From Rhodamnia argentea (taxonomy: Eukaryota; Streptophyta; Magnoliopsida; Myrtales; Myrtaceae): a DNA stretch of 64,000 bases. Positions 47,850 to 60,444 of this stretch are shown here, piece by piece (the stretch's first letter is position 1; each line of letters begins with the position of its first letter). A program made the position numbers and the translations under genes. The stretch covers positions 9,362,001 to 9,426,000 of the forward strand of contig NC_063150.1 of NCBI RefSeq assembly GCF_020921035.1, read 5' to 3'. Under the pieces are notes generated by a model. That model saw only the letters and a list, made by a program, of their open reading frames with translations, made no database searches and was not told where the DNA came from.

Positions 47850-49171
47850 TTTGCTCTTTCAATTTCGTCCCCGTCAACTCAGTTCATCATCGACGCGACT
47901 GTACATTTTTAATTTTTTTCGCGTAAATGTTCTCTTCAGACAAGATGCCATGATTGTGTGATGAGTGTCTTTTGAAGGGTATTTTTTTTTTCAGAGTACA
48001 GTCAATCCTCTAATAACTACAAATGCGTACTCGACATGCATTCATAGGATGACCCACGCGAATTAGATTTTTCCGCAGTTTGTGTAGACATTGATTCGAA
48101 ATTCATTTCGACACTTCCTACCTTGATTTTTCATTGATAAAAAAAAAAATACTCGGGTAACCCCTTTTCACTCCGTTTTCAAAGTTGAGTACATGTTAAA
48201 TATGTGTAATCTCAATTTAGGGCCGCGGTCCTGTTATTTCAGGCACATCGTGTAATTGTCGGTATTTATATATCTTTTTTCCGACCTAGGATGGAGAAGA
48301 CAGCTAAATTTCTACATTGGAAAGAGGCACGAAATATCTTGTCGACGAGTAAAATTAGGTTCATGGGACGAACTTCTTTCTTCCATTAATTATTCGAGGT
48401 GCTTGATATATTTTCACATCATGTATTTTGGGAGGTATGTATATCTCCACCCCGTCCTGACCATAAGGAATACGCGAGTTCTTATAATAGGAATTTTACA
48501 AGTTGGGAATGAAAATAAATGATGAATCAAAAGAAGAATTAGGTGTGAGAGTTTATTTTAGAAGGTCGGTTCGGGAAAGAGCGAGCAAATGAAAAGTCCA
48601 TGTATAATTGTATATTGCCCGAAATGACTTAGCATACAAAAAAAAAAAAAAAGCTTGGCTACCTTTTTGTCATGTCGGCAGTTCGTCGGAAAATTGACAG
48701 GAATGTAGCCAAACTACATCGGTTGCGTAAAAACTTCAAACTTTAGCATATTAAGTGATCGAAATCGTAATTAGATGATCCGATAGAATGCCTCACTACA
48801 CTCGAGAGTGATTGCAAATTGCAATTTAGCTAAAAACAAATAGGAATCTAGGGGCAAAAGTTTAGCATTTTTCACCATGCCCACGCTAATGAATTTCAAG
48901 AAATCCTACTACACGATCAAAATCGGTCGAAAAATCATCGAACAGCACGGGCTTTTTCCCTAATAAGCACGAAGCATTTATGGCCCAGCTGCTATAGATG
49001 GAGGATGTACCCAAGACGAGGCATGTCCTCTCGTAGAAAAACCCTAGAATCCTCTGGCCATACTATAATCCTCCTGTTCCACCAGATCAGCTCTTCCTAT
49101 TTTGCCTTAAAAGCTACATATAACCATAAAAAATCACATCCAAGATTACCATATTAACACTAATCCCTCTC
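47850..49171. other. Spacer upstream of the GATL gene
   Basis: AT-rich, no supported coding frame. An A run lies near 48639-48652. Confidence 0.4.
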
Positions 49172-49184
49172 CTCTTATATCACT
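49172..49184 (+). promoter_or_regulatory. Possible TATA region of the GATL gene
   Basis: CTCTTATATCACTT lies about 85 bases before the GATL ATG, a usual distance for a plant TATA box with a short leader. Weak match to the consensus; a further AT-rich candidate is ACATATAACC about 60 bases upstream. Confidence 0.25.
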
Positions 49185-49264
49185 TGCTCCTAGAAGCATT
49201 TACAGTTGAACGTACCAAACTCACTCTCAAGTCACTCTCAAGGAGAGATGTGAAGAGAGCGCCA

Positions 49265-50311
49265 ATGCAAAGACAAAAGCTCCTCCTCCTATTCCACCTC
49301 CTTTGCATAGCACCGACCGCCAATGCCGCCACCGCCGAGATGGCCGCCGCCCGTCGGCTGTTCAGAGAAGCCCCCAAGTTCTACAACTCCCCCGATTGCC
49401 CCTCCGTCGCTTCCGCCGACATCTGCTCCCCCGGCGCCATCCATGTAGCCATGACCCTTGACGCTGCCTACCTCCGCGGCTCCATGGCTGCGATCCTCTC
49501 CGCCCTCCAGCACTCCTCGTGCCCCGAGAACATCTGCTTCCACTTTGCCGTGGCCGCCTCGGTTGCCGCTGCCGACCGCGGCCGCCTCCACCGCGCCGTC
49601 GCCTCCTCCTTCCCTTACCTCCGCTTCGGCGTCTACGCCTTCGACGATGCCGCCGTCACCGGCCTAATCTCCACCTCCGTCCGCTCCGCCCTCGATCGCC
49701 CGCTCAACTACGCCCGCAACTACCTTGCGGACCTCCTCCCGCCGTGCGTGCGCAAGGTGGTCTACTTGGACTCCGACCTAGTCCTCGTGGATGACGTGGC
49801 GAAGCTCGCCGCCACCCTGCTTGATGGCGACAACATCCTCGCTGCGCCGGAATATTGCAACGCCAACTTCACCTCCTACTTCACTCCCACCTTCTGGGCA
49901 AACCCTAGCCTGTCCCTCACGTTTGAAGGAAGGAGAGCCTGCTACTTCAACACCGGGGTCATGGTGATTGACCTAAAGAAATGGCGTGAAGGTGACTACA
50001 CAACCAAGATTGTGGAGTGGATGGAGCTTCAAAAGAGGATGAGAATATACGAGCTGGGGTCGTTGCCGCCGTTCTTGCTCGTCTTTGCCGGTCGCATTGC
50101 CCCGGTTGATCACCGGTGGAACCAACATGGGCTCGGGGGGGACAATTTCAGAGGGCTGTGCCGGGGCTTGCACCCCGGCCCGGTGAGCCTCCTCCACTGG
50201 AGCGGGAAGGGCAAGCCGTGGGTTCGGCTTGACGCGAACCGGCCATGCCCGTTGGACGCGTTGTGGGCTCCCTACGATCTGCTCCAGGCGCGGTTCGCGA
50301 TCGAGTCTTAG
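49265..50311 (+). CDS. GATL: Galacturonosyltransferase-like protein, glycosyltransferase family 8 (GATL)
   Basis: A 348-residue Golgi glycosyltransferase of the GATL clade, relatives of PARVUS, involved in pectin or xylan synthesis. Residues 1-21 form a signal peptide (KLLLLFHLL, then TANA). The catalytic domain starts near [16 protein letters not shown] (59-74). The metal-binding DxD motif is DSD at 169-171 in [26 protein letters not shown] (228-240) and HWSGKGKPW (311-319) are the other family-8 motifs. Length and single exon agree with the clade, which lacks the long N-terminal stem of GAUT proteins. The ATG at 49265 is the first in frame with a signal peptide after it. All key residues are present, so it should be active. 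It is GC-rich. Resembles GATL9/GATL10 more than PARVUS, but the exact orthologue is not settled. Confidence 0.93.
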   Translation: MQRQKLLLLFHLLCIAPTANAATAEMAAARRLFREAPKFYNSPDCPSVASADICSPGAIHVAMTLDAAYLRGSMAAILSALQHSSCPENICFHFAVAASVAAADRGRLHRAVASSFPYLRFGVYAFDDAAVTGLISTSVRSALDRPLNYARNYLADLLPPCVRKVVYLDSDLVLVDDVAKLAATLLDGDNILAAPEYCNANFTSYFTPTFWANPSLSLTFEGRRACYFNTGVMVIDLKKWREGDYTTKIVEWMELQKRMRIYELGSLPPFLLVFAGRIAPVDHRWNQHGLGGDNFRGLCRGLHPGPVSLLHWSGKGKPWVRLDANRPCPLDALWAPYDLLQARFAIES

Positions 50312-53308
50312 GAACGGTACAAAGAGAGGGAGTTCTCTTCTCTTCTTTGTTCCTCCAATGGACCAGTTAGTTTTCTCCTAATCTCGTTCTCTTCTTCGTC
50401 CGAATTGTCATTCCTTTTTCTCTATTATTTTCTGAGATTTTCCTCTTTTTTGGCTCACAATTTGGAGAAGCGAAGATCTGAAAGAGCCAGGCAGATCTTG
50501 CGCTTCTCTTAATTTGATGAGATGGAGTTTGTATTTGTACATCATATAGAAACTCGAAGATGACCAATACAACATGTGACATGGTAGGTTAAAACTCATG
50601 AAGATCGTCTGTCCATTTGTTTCGATAGCTGCTGCCCCCCATGATCTCAATTCCGTAGGTGGGTATCAATTGCCCGAGCCGACATGATATTCCACCTATT
50701 TATAAGTGCATCTTTCAAGAAAAATTTGTTTCCTCCTTTGGCTATTACATGAATTGGCAACCCCGTGCTCTTATGGGACAATTCAAAAGCGAAATACTCA
50801 CCATTCACGCAACTCGAGAAAGAGAAAGAGATCTAAGCCTTTCTTCCATTGTTCGAAGTTTGGATTTGGGTTCTTTACACTTGATTTTTTTTTTTTTATA
50901 TTGGTCAAATGCGCTGCCGTTTCTAGAAAAATAAGTTTGCTGCCGACTTAATTTCCGTCTTTCCAATGAGATCTCGCCGTAATTTATGGCTCCCTGTCGA
51001 ACATGTGCAGGGCCGGAGTTTCCTCAATTATGGTGAAGATTTTCCTCAAATAGTATCAATTGCTTATGTTTTTAAAACGAAAGTTATCAACAACGAATTC
51101 GATGATTAATGTGCAGTAGCGGTGAATTACATGGCCAGATCATTGAGTTTGTATCAAATAATTACATCGTTGCTACTTGCTAAGTAACATGTGTGAGAAA
51201 CCAGCGAACCTCTCTAAAAATTCTTATTGAGAATTGCTTTTCTGTTACACCGTTGAAACCTTGAAATATCGAGTTAGGAATCAAATGCCACGAAGAAAGG
51301 ATGGACTATCGGTCAAACATGTTGTAACATACCATGATAGCTCTAGGTATTATTACCTTGTTAGGCCAATTTGAAATAGTAACGAGCCCCGCTTTCGCGT
51401 AGCAAGACTTTAGGACATCTTGTATTGTCAATTTGGCAGTTGATACGCATAAGTCAAGACGCGTCTTGCCTAACTAATTAGCAAAATTCGCCATCAATTT
51501 ATAGCGTCTCGTTTTCAGGATGTTGGGGCCACACATAACAGATTACATTCTAGGGTGATCGATTCTTTGTTGACGTTGTCTTGCGACGATTGACCAATTT
51601 CCTCCTCCAAATTGACGGGATGTGACTTACAAGTGAAATTGTTAGAAGAGCAAGAACGAAAAGGCAAAAAGTGGGAAAAAAAAGGGAAAAAGAAAAAGCA
51701 ATTGGGTCCAAAGTCTCCGTGGTCACGTAATGGCATCAAAAGTCGAAAATTAGAATGCCATGATCCTTCCTCCTGTTGATTTCCTAGGGTCAAGGAAAGC
51801 GGCGTGCCGAGATTGAAGGCTCGACAAAATGATTAGGAGTTCAAAATAAAGTAATTAATCTAGGTCCGACACCTTCTTGCCAAAGCATAAAGCAGAAAAA
51901 AGATTGTATATCGATTTTACACTTGGATCATTCTTGGGTTTTCACATCCGGTTGGTAACGATTTGCAAATATCGGCGAAATTAAGCTAATCAAAGCCATT
52001 CTTCTTTGGGATTTGATAAGCTGAGTGTAACAATATAACGGTATAATTTCAACTGTAAGTGTTATGAATAATGAAAAATATATAGGAATCATGGCGGAAC
52101 CTATTTTTGATCTTACGCCTAGCATTCCACCGTTATGCTATTATACTGTTATGTTAGCGGGACCTTTCTCCTTTTAAAGATCATTGCAATACCTCAAAAA
52201 TGTAAGAAAATAATTTTTGTTTTGTATTAGATTAACTTGATTCATCAGATTAGTATATCATAGAGCCATATATGGAGCTCACATACTTTGCTAGTGTTGA
52301 TACAGGTGATGCGTGCGTGAGTGAGCGTTCCCGCATCGCTAGGTTTGAGAACGTGACAACTTGCGCTGGGTCATTATATTTGTACCGAGTATACTGGTCG
52401 TAGTTTCTTTCGATGGAAATGGGTAAAACCCATGATAAGATGTAGTAGATTTCATTTAGTCATTTTCTTACCATAAGGTCGCCGCCATGGGCAATAGCAC
52501 CAATTGTCGATATGACCTTTCATTCATCGAATTTCGAGAATCGTCATCGATTAGTTTTCTTTCATTAGGGTTAATTCGCGGATCATCATCGTACAGTCTC
52601 GCGGTAAGTGGTCGGCTTTTCATATTCTCTCTTGCGGATGCTGCCTTAAGCCGAAATTAGCTGGGTTAATTAGTGCCCATCTTCACGATCACAAGAAACA
52701 TATCTTTTCTTCCCAAGAACTGTCCAGTGGCATTAACAACTCGGATCCGGCTCCAGTTAGACGAAAGACCAAAAAGAATACTTGAGCACCGACAATCAAA
52801 GCAAGGTTTTACTTAATTAATATTTAATTTACGAGCTCGTTTTCATATTGTATGTAACTAGGAGTCTAGGAATGCAGCTCACGGGAGATTTTTTTTTTGT
52901 TTTTTGATACGTCAGAGTCAGAGATTTGCTGGGATCTGATGCTTCTAGTGCCTTGGAAATATCAATCTATGTCCGTTTAAGTTAAAGCTCACGCATGATA
53001 AGTCAATCTTGGAGAAATCGAAAGCTTTTAAGGTTAACACAAACTTTGACAAAAAAAAAAAAAAAGGTTAAGACAAACACACTCTCTCTATCTTTTGACC
53101 ACAAAAAAAAAAAAAAAAAAACCTCACTCTCTCTCCCTCTCCCTCTCTAATTACTATCCGCAATGTATCTCGTGCCTTAGAATATTAGATGTCCCCTTTG
53201 GATATATATTAAGGTCAACTTATCAAGAAGATTTCAACAGTGCCGCTAATCTTAGTAGTAACTCTGACCCGAATCATTAATGATAACTGGCCCACCTTCT
53301 ATACACAA
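50312..53308. other. 3' flank of GATL and a long spacer without a recognised gene
   Basis: The first 300 bases are likely the GATL 3' untranslated region. Beyond that no coding frame is supported. A runs lie near 53052-53064 and 53103-53120, with a CT-rich stretch at about 53125-53146. Confidence 0.45.
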
Positions 53309-53317
53309 TTAATTTGC

Positions 53318-53893
53318 GGGGAAATTCTAAATAAAGATCCGGAATGCTATCATTTTCTTCAAATTAGAGTCCGAAATTGATCTTGTTTCAAATAAAGTGA
53401 AGTGACATAACTTGTTTGAAACAATGGCTAGAAGTGGCCAAGGATCCGGCCTCAAGAGCATTTTTGTCATTCATTTATTTATTTTCCTTTTTCTTTTTTT
53501 TCAATATTAATAATAATAAAAGTAAAAAATAATAATAATAATACAGGCGGGCTGCCGCCCCACTGCCTATGGGGGCGTCGTTAAGGCCTATTGGCCCTCA
53601 CCAAAATAGGTAGAGGGCCACGAGTGCAACGGCAATAGGTGGGAAAACTGCCTGTAGTTTTTTTACTTTTATCTTTTTTAATTTTTAAAAAACATAAAAA
53701 GGAAAATAAACAAATAAATAAATAGGACAAAAATGCCCTTGAGCTCATACCCTTTTTGGAGCCTACATGGACACTTCAAGCCTTTATTTGAAACAAGTTA
53801 TGCCATTTCTAGCCCTTATTTGAAATAATATTCAATTTAGTCCCTTATTTGAGAAAATGAGGGTACTTCAAGCCATTATTTGAATTTTTTTCC
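53318..53893. mobile_element. Mutator-like miniature element, AAGGGCC-type ends, 576 bp
   Basis: Left end GGGGAAATTCTAAATAAAG and right end ending TTATTTGAATTTTTTTCC are inverted. An exact 9-bp target duplication TTAATTTGC flanks it (53309-53317 and 53894-53902). The centre at about 53545-53650 is GC-rich with AGGGCCACGAG and GGCCCTCACC words. Non-coding and non-autonomous. Same family as 10917-11718 and 19818-21641. Confidence 0.88.
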
Positions 53894-53902
53894 TTAATTT
53901 GC

Positions 53903-54159
53903 ATACTCGAGCAATAGGATATAAAAATAGTCAATTTTAATATATCATTATACAATTAGAAATCAAATTTTCTTTCAAAATCATTTATTTTGTGAAACCT
54001 TTCGCATATATCTTGAAACTAAAAATCCTCCATCATAGGTAGAGAAGAAACCACGAGCGTGTATCCGAATCCAACAGTAAGATCAAGCACAAAAGCCCAG
54101 AAGATTTATGCACGTGCTTTCATGTTAAACAGATGATGCCATGAAAAACGAGAGAAGGA
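53903..54159. other. Spacer without a recognised gene
   Basis: AT-rich; nothing recognised. Confidence 0.4.
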
Positions 54160-54910
54160 TACCTGAAGTGTCATAACATTTGTACGGTGCTCACTTGAGT
54201 GCCATAATTTTTTTTTTTTTGCTCATTTAAGTGCCACGTCGGAGAAAAATCATTCAATTGTGTGCCATTTCCGGTAAATTGTTGTACATGAATTTTTTAT
54301 TTAATTTTCTAGTGACACATGCATTTTTTTTTCCATTTTTTGTATTTATTTTGAATTTTTTTTCTTTTGCTCCTTTCTTTGTTTATTTTCCCTTGGTTGG
54401 CGAGAGTCACTGGTGACCCTCGTTAGCCACAAAACTCTTGCCCAAGGGTGAGGGCAGTCCTGATGTTGCCGGCTACGGACGAGAGCCTTTGCGGCCCCGC
54501 TGGACATGTCGCACCCTCGCCCGAGGTTGGCGGGGCCTCAAAGCCTTCGATTGCCGGTGAAGGCCGCCTTGTCCATGGTTGGCATGACCACAAAGGCTCT
54601 TGTTGGTCATGGAAGTGGTGGTCAAGTGAGGGTTTCATGGCTGGCGAGGGTTGCCAATAACCCTCGCTGGCCAAGGTAAAAAAACAAAGCAAAAATCAAA
54701 AGAAACATAAAAATCCAACATTAAAAAAATATTTAAAAAATTCCAAAAAAGTGTCCGACAATGCCATGTTAGATTTCTTGGCGTCTGTGTTGGATTTCCG
54801 GCAAAGAAAATCACCAATGGCACTCAAGCGATAGATTTTAAAATTTATGGTACTAGAGTGAGCAAAAAAAATTATGACACTCAAGTGAGAGTGAAACTTT
54901 GAGACGAGAT
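54160..54910. mobile_element. Mutator-like miniature element with ACTTGAGTGCCATAA arms, about 750 bp
   Basis: The left arm CTCACTTGAGTGCCATAAT and the reverse complement of the right arm, CTCACTTGAGTGTCATAAT, agree, followed on each side by TTTTTTTTGCTCA. The large centre (about 54395-54680) is GC-rich with many CCCTCG, GGCGAGGG and GGCCGC words. Ends are approximate. The frames at 54423-54692 are open from composition only. Confidence 0.65.
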
Positions 54911-55544
54911 GAACGAGTTTCAAATTAAGAATTTAAGATTTTTTGTCTTTTAAGAAATTATAAATTAAATAACATAAAATATTATCGATCTGGTCCGAAT
55001 AGGCGAATTGGTGGTTCCACACTTGGATTCGCGATTGGACCAGTACCCACAGATTTCAATTTATTGGAATCGGGAATTGTACCGTTTCTCTTAGGAACCA
55101 CCGGTTCCGGGCCAATCCAGTTCCTTTGCACACCTCTTGATTGATGGTTAGGAAGTTGGGAAGACGTGTGAGACTTTCCAACGCGGGGAAATCAGAACGT
55201 ATTTGATACGTGTTATTGAATTCATGCACACGACAGTGACTGGACGTGATCTTCTCGCATTCTTGGAATTGTCCACCACTGACATCCCGCGAGGACAGGT
55301 GCTTCGAACTTCATCTTTATCAATTCCTTCCGAGTCCAGTCTTGTTAGAGGCCTCCACTGATGGGCTTGCCAAGCTCTCTCAAACCAAAACTTAAATAAG
55401 TCCAAAGAGCGAAAGGACAGGACGAATGGAAACAAAAAAGAGAGAGAAGGGAAGTAACAATAAGTGCATTGGCTATCTGCATATGAGCAGTAAAATGATT
55501 CGATCTGTTATTTGAGACCATGAATCACCTTCAAAATAGATCCA
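54911..55544. other. Spacer with a GAACCACCGGTTCC-type repeat fragment
   Basis: About 54985-55140 holds words such as TGGTGGTTCCACAC and GGAACCACCGGTTCC near a right end CACACCTCT, as in miniature hAT-like plant repeats. No gene recognised. Confidence 0.4.
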
Positions 55545-55945
55545 GTGAGGTTGAGCCTCGCCAAAGCCAGGCGAGGCCGACACTGGTTAGATCCCCGCGA
55601 GGGTGACCTAGCCTGAGGCCGCTGAGGGTGGCGAGGGCGACCCTCAACAGAATTTTCCTTTGGGTGGTCACCAGCCATGGCTAAAGCCCAGCGACCGGCG
55701 GTGGAAGAAGGAAAAAATGAAAAGAAAAAGAAAAGAAAAACATTAATAAAAAATTTCAAAAAAATCATAAGAATATTATAAAAAATTGTCCATGTCGGTA
55801 ATTGACATCCAAAATTAGTCCTTTAGAATTAATTTGGCAAAACGTGAGAATATTTAGGACTGAATTGGAACAATTAAAATCTTTATGACTGAATTGAGAA
55901 AAGTGCCATAGATTTAGGATTTTTTAGACAATTTCTCCACGATGG
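55545..55945. repeat. Core and right half of a CCTAAACCT-type Mutator-like element
   Basis: A GC-rich part (about 55550-55700, with GCGAGGCC and AGGGTGGCGAGGGCGACC) runs into the right arm (ATTTAGGACTGAATTGGAAC, ATAGATTTAGGATTTTTTAG). No left arm is seen, so the copy is truncated. Confidence 0.6.
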
Positions 55946-56924
55946 CTAGCAAACAATCGATCAAACAAATGAAAAATAAAGAGATATTGAGTAGGTTCCC
56001 GATCCCGCACTCTGAAACCGGATTGTTTTGTGAAAAATGTTATGTGCTATTTTCAGTAGATTATGTCAAGTAAATTCTTACTAGCCGGGTGGTCTCATAC
56101 GCATAATTCCATCTCGAGGTCACGACTTTCAGTCCTCAAATCGGTGTGAAAACCAAGATTAGAAATGCTAGGGTTTTAGAACAAAGAATTGCACCGAGTC
56201 TACCCTAAACCGGCCTAGCACCGGGCCAACCGAGTTGGTTCTAGCCCATCCTCCAGTTGAATCGGATCTGACGCACGCCCCTACTATCAGGGAAAAAGAC
56301 GATACATAGGTTTATTTCATCTCGGAATCGAATACCTACAACATCTAGTGAATATTTCCTAGTAAGTTAGAGGTAGGTTGTGTTAGGAAGAGTGGGTGAT
56401 TGGTTTGAGTTTCACCATGTTGTCATTTCTTCATTGGAGTATTTCTACCTTCTTCTAGGGTTCATGGTTGGAGGAGTTGCTTCATCAGAGCAATCAAAGG
56501 AAGCCTTGCCTCACCATACCTAACAGATAAAAAAGGAAAAGACTTAAAGCTTGAAAATGCAAAAGCATAAGGAATACGCACTTTGCTTTGGAAGAAGAGT
56601 GGAGTAGTGGGGAGGGCGAGTCCGCGTTAGGCAAAAGGATTCACTTCCACTACACGACAATGCATAAACAAACCCTTATCTTGGAAGAAGCCTTTTCAGA
56701 CCCATTTCTCGGAAAGCTTCGATACTTTGATTCTGTCGTGATCTGAACGATGAAGTGTTTTGCTGCGGTGTCATTGACCGGATCCTTCAACGATTCGATC
56801 GGAGGTAAAACGTGTTTCGCTGCCATTCATTCTTGAATGGAGGAAAAAGCCTTTCTTCCTCGCCACATATGATTGTATCGGAGTAGATCCTCGTATTGTG
56901 AGGATACCAATCTCAGCAAAAATA
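55946..56924. other. Spacer; one start-like segment but no supported gene
   Basis: At about 56751 an ATG opens a short segment MKCFAAVSLTGSFNDSIGG that meets a GTAAAA donor-like word. No continuation was found, and no family is recognised. Confidence 0.35.
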
Positions 56925-57275
56925 GTCTAAGAAGTCATAGATCTACTGTACAACGGTTAGTTTAGCCATCAACTTTTTAATTGTACCAATTTAATCTTAA
57001 AATTTTTAACGATTTGTCGGTTTAGTCTCAAATCTTTTGACTATTAGCCAATGTGATCCTCACGGCCAATTATATAGATGATAGATATATGATTAAATTG
57101 GCAAATCTTCAAAATGTTTGGATATAATTTGGCACAATTAAAAGATTTAAGATTAAATTGGTAAATTGTTGAAAGGTTTAGGATTAAATTAGCACGATTG
57201 AAAAGTTGAGGACTCGAGTGGCCGTAGTATAATAGGTTTAGGACTTTCTAGAAAAGTATCCCATCAATCTAAAAA
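56925..57275. repeat. CCTAAACCT-type Mutator-like element lacking the GC core
   Basis: Left words ATTGTACCAATTTAATCTTA and right words AGGTTTAGGATTAAATTAGC are inverted around a short AT-rich centre; the right-arm phrase is repeated three times in tandem. Smaller than the full copies. Confidence 0.55.
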
Positions 57276-58755
57276 AAAAGTTATTTGGAATGTTAAAAGT
57301 GATGATATTAGTTGATCATCGACGGCTTTTCTCATGTATTGAAGGAGTAATGGCATTAGACCAATCATCCATGGCCGTTCAGCGGAATATTGCGACTTGC
57401 GAATACTCATCTTTTCACGCGACGATTATGTCAATCACAACCAAAGAAGTCGCATATTGAGAGCACAAAAAACTTGACCAATAAGAATATTAGAATCCCT
57501 ATTTTAGAATATACGTATAAATTATCAAACTTTTCACACATTGTTCGTAAGTCATTTTCGCTCGACGGGGTTGGCCATACTAAGTAGGATTATGTGAAGG
57601 ATGAACTCATCTCAAATTAATTTTTTTTTTACAGAACCGAAAATATAGGAGTAACTAGGTAAAATCACCAAAGAGGCCTGGACAATTTTGCAATAATTTA
57701 AGATTGAGACCGCAGTGTACAATGTACGTGCAACCATTTGTTTTCGTTTGATGCCAAACCGAAAAGCGACAACTTCATAATCCAAGACCCGTGGAGGATG
57801 GAAATTTCGGTGAAGTTGCTCGCAAGGTCGGCTTGATTGCTACTTGGGACAATATAATTCCAATCTTCGCATTTTGAAACGAAGAATATTCCTAGGTAGA
57901 GTTAGGTCGGCTTTTGGGTTTTTCATTTTATTTACTGTGGACCGCCGACGAATCAATCAGAAAATTCCAATCGATCCAATTTTCACTACAACCATAAGTG
58001 ATGGGGATTATGAACCACGCGTGACTTATAAGATAATGCAGCAGACGGCAATTAAAACGAAAGATTGAATAAATTGAACCTATTTCAAATACCATAATAA
58101 AGAATTGACAAAAAGAAAAAGTTAAATTAATATGTATATGTTATGATTCGGTGCACCATCACAACAAAATAAAGCTTAGCGAGAAAGAGAAAATCGAGAC
58201 ACGAGATCTTGTTATGGGTCATCCTTAACTAGGGCTACGTCCAGCATCCCATACATCTCGTTACATCACTCAATTACAAGCGAAAATGAATATATATAAC
58301 AGTAGTTATTCATGGATCCAAACTCAAAGTACCAATGAAAAAATATGAGCAGAACCTACGTGCTTTCCTATCGTTAGGGAGTATGAATCACACTCAAATA
58401 ATATTTAAGGTGTTCGTTTTTCTCATAGGTATATTTGTCGGTTTTTGAGATCGAGAACTTCATTACTTAATTTGTCTTCAAGTTGTCGTTTTTAAATTCA
58501 ATCGGCACTCATTTATTGGGAGCACAAATAAAATGGAATGTGACAGTATTTTGCAGGCTTTTTTAGGAGCACTAGCAGAGCTGAAGTTGAACCGTTAAAA
58601 TATTGAGACTGTATCTCGTGGTTGAGATCGTGAAGACAGCAGATGTGCGCATTATTCAAGACATCGGATCAACGTCACTAGTCCTATCCCCAACACCAAA
58701 ACCAATACCCACCCCTTTAGATTGTTGAGTTTAATTAAGCAACCTAGAGGGGGGA
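57276..58755. other. Spacer without a recognised gene
   Basis: AT-rich; frames at 57390-57587 and 57844-58068 match nothing known. Confidence 0.4.
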
Positions 58756-58955
58756 ATAAGTTAGAGAAAATTGTTCAAATTTTTTTTAAATATGTTACAC
58801 TTTTATCAATTCACTTTTAGACCTTTTAATTTTATCAGTTGAGCCTTAAATCTTTTCATATTTTGTTAATTGAGTCTATCCGATAAATTTTGACTACAAA
58901 TCATTAACGTAAATGCCGGCCATCTTACGTGGCACGAACAACACTGAATTCTTTT
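58756..58955. repeat. Left half of a CCTAAACCT-type Mutator-like element
   Basis: TTAGAGAAAATTGTTCAAAT, TTGAGCCTTAAATCTTTTC and AATGCCGGCCATCTTACGTG are left-arm words. The right arm is absent. Confidence 0.5.
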
Positions 58956-59773
58956 TTCATGATCATCACCGTAATATCCCGAAATAGGTTTTGCTGCCGC
59001 TGTCACAATATTCGATTGCTCTGACAAAAGTTGTTTGTTCTCTGATGATTTCCAATTCTCCTGCTACGCTATTCCAACTGCGACTACATCAAACGCTCGA
59101 ACATCCTCGATGGACGTCATCCCAGCATCATCAGTGACTTGATATTCTCATGCTTGATATCTACATTATCATAAGCTGATTATCATAGTCATTTGGTGTT
59201 GTTTACAAACAGGCCGTACAAGGACAATTTTGCAATCTTTTCCAATGAGGACACATCATTGATATCACCGCAGTTCTTAAGAGATCATCACGAACATGTG
59301 CATTATTATAGTAGATATTATCCTGAGGATAGTTTTGGAATCATCAAATTCATAGGGATGTTTATCCAGCATAGATACGGGACGCGGATATGCTATCTCA
59401 TGCTATAGTCTCGTCCGTAATCTCCAAGAACGGGATGCTAACATGCGAACATCCAATTTGTGCTGATCCACATTGGATTAATGCTCTCAATCACCCCTTC
59501 TCTCTACCCTTACCCCTCGTCAGTCTCTAACTCACCGCCATGGCCTTGGCCGACCTTATATAGTTGTCGGCCTTGCCTCTACCCCGCCACTATCGCCGCC
59601 CCCAAGAGAGCTTTCTCTCTATCCAGCTCTCTCTCTCTCTCTCTCCAAGCTCGACGCCAACGTCGACGTCGAGCTTGTGGTAGATTGCGAAGCTCCATGC
59701 CTCATCGAGCTTCCACAAGCTATTTGGAGGCCGACACCTCCGGATCTTTGGGCTTGCCCTCCATATCCATATA
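58956..59773. other. Spacer; no recognised gene
   Basis: Frames at 59193-59408 and 59460-59813 are open but unlike known proteins; the second is broken into by the element at 59774. A short CT tract lies near 59623-59645. Confidence 0.4.
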
Positions 59774-60112
59774 CGGGGATGTCAAAAAAGCCCATGCCAG
59801 ACGAGCCGGCTAGGTGCGACTCGGCCCGAAAATTCACTTAATTTTCGGGCCTTTTCGGGCGGGGTTTGCTATTTGGGCCGGGTCGGGCCGCCCGATCGCC
59901 TGACTTTTTTTAACACCAATATTTTTTTAATTTAATTTAATTTATTTTTTCTTTTCTTTCATTTGATGGGTTTGTTAATTGATTTTAATTCCAAAAAAAG
60001 AAGAAAAAAAGAATCGGACTAGAATCCGACCCGATCCGGCCCGGGTCGGGCCTGGTTGAGCTCGGTACCATTTTGTTTCGGGCCAAGCCGAGACTCGGCT
60101 CATTGACACCCC
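59774..60112. mobile_element. GGGGTGTCAA-ended miniature element, copy 2, 339 bp
   Basis: Ends GGGGATGTCAA and TTGACACCCC are inverted. The flanks carry TATCCATATA exactly on both sides (59764-59773 and 60113-60122), a target duplication of 9-10 bases. Inside are CGGGCC and GGGTCGGGCC words mirrored about an AT-rich centre. Non-coding. Confidence 0.75.
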
Positions 60113-60219
60113 TATCCATATAGGTGTTAGCCTTTCAAATTTGAAGGTAGCGGCTCCTCCATGACCGCGAGACTCGATGAGTTTGTGATGGCCAAGGAGG
60201 AGCCGTTGAGATCGGCTGT

Positions 60220-60224
<5 letters not shown>

Positions 60225-60281
<57 letters not shown>
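60225..60281. repeat. (GA)n microsatellite
   Basis: About 28 uninterrupted GA units, the longest in the window. Confidence 0.95.
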
Positions 60282-60282
<1 letters not shown>

Positions 60283-60444
60283 ATAATCAAATTAGAGTAA
60301 GGGATGTGGGGGAGAAGGTAAAGCAGATACGACCTTAGTTGGCAAGGTTGGCTTGACAAGGAGCTATGTCGAGCTCGAACGCAGTGGTGACGAGCTTGTC
60401 GGTGGTGATATCGACGAATGTTATTAATGGATTTAGCTAATTAT

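Noticed and set aside
49519-49794. Pro/Arg-rich frame inside the GATL gene
   Set aside because: Shadow frame from high GC; the GT8 motifs all lie in the other frame.
56085-56170. Possible tRNA-derived SINE head
   Set aside because: A loosely B-box-like phrase is present but no proper A box, target duplication or tail could be shown.
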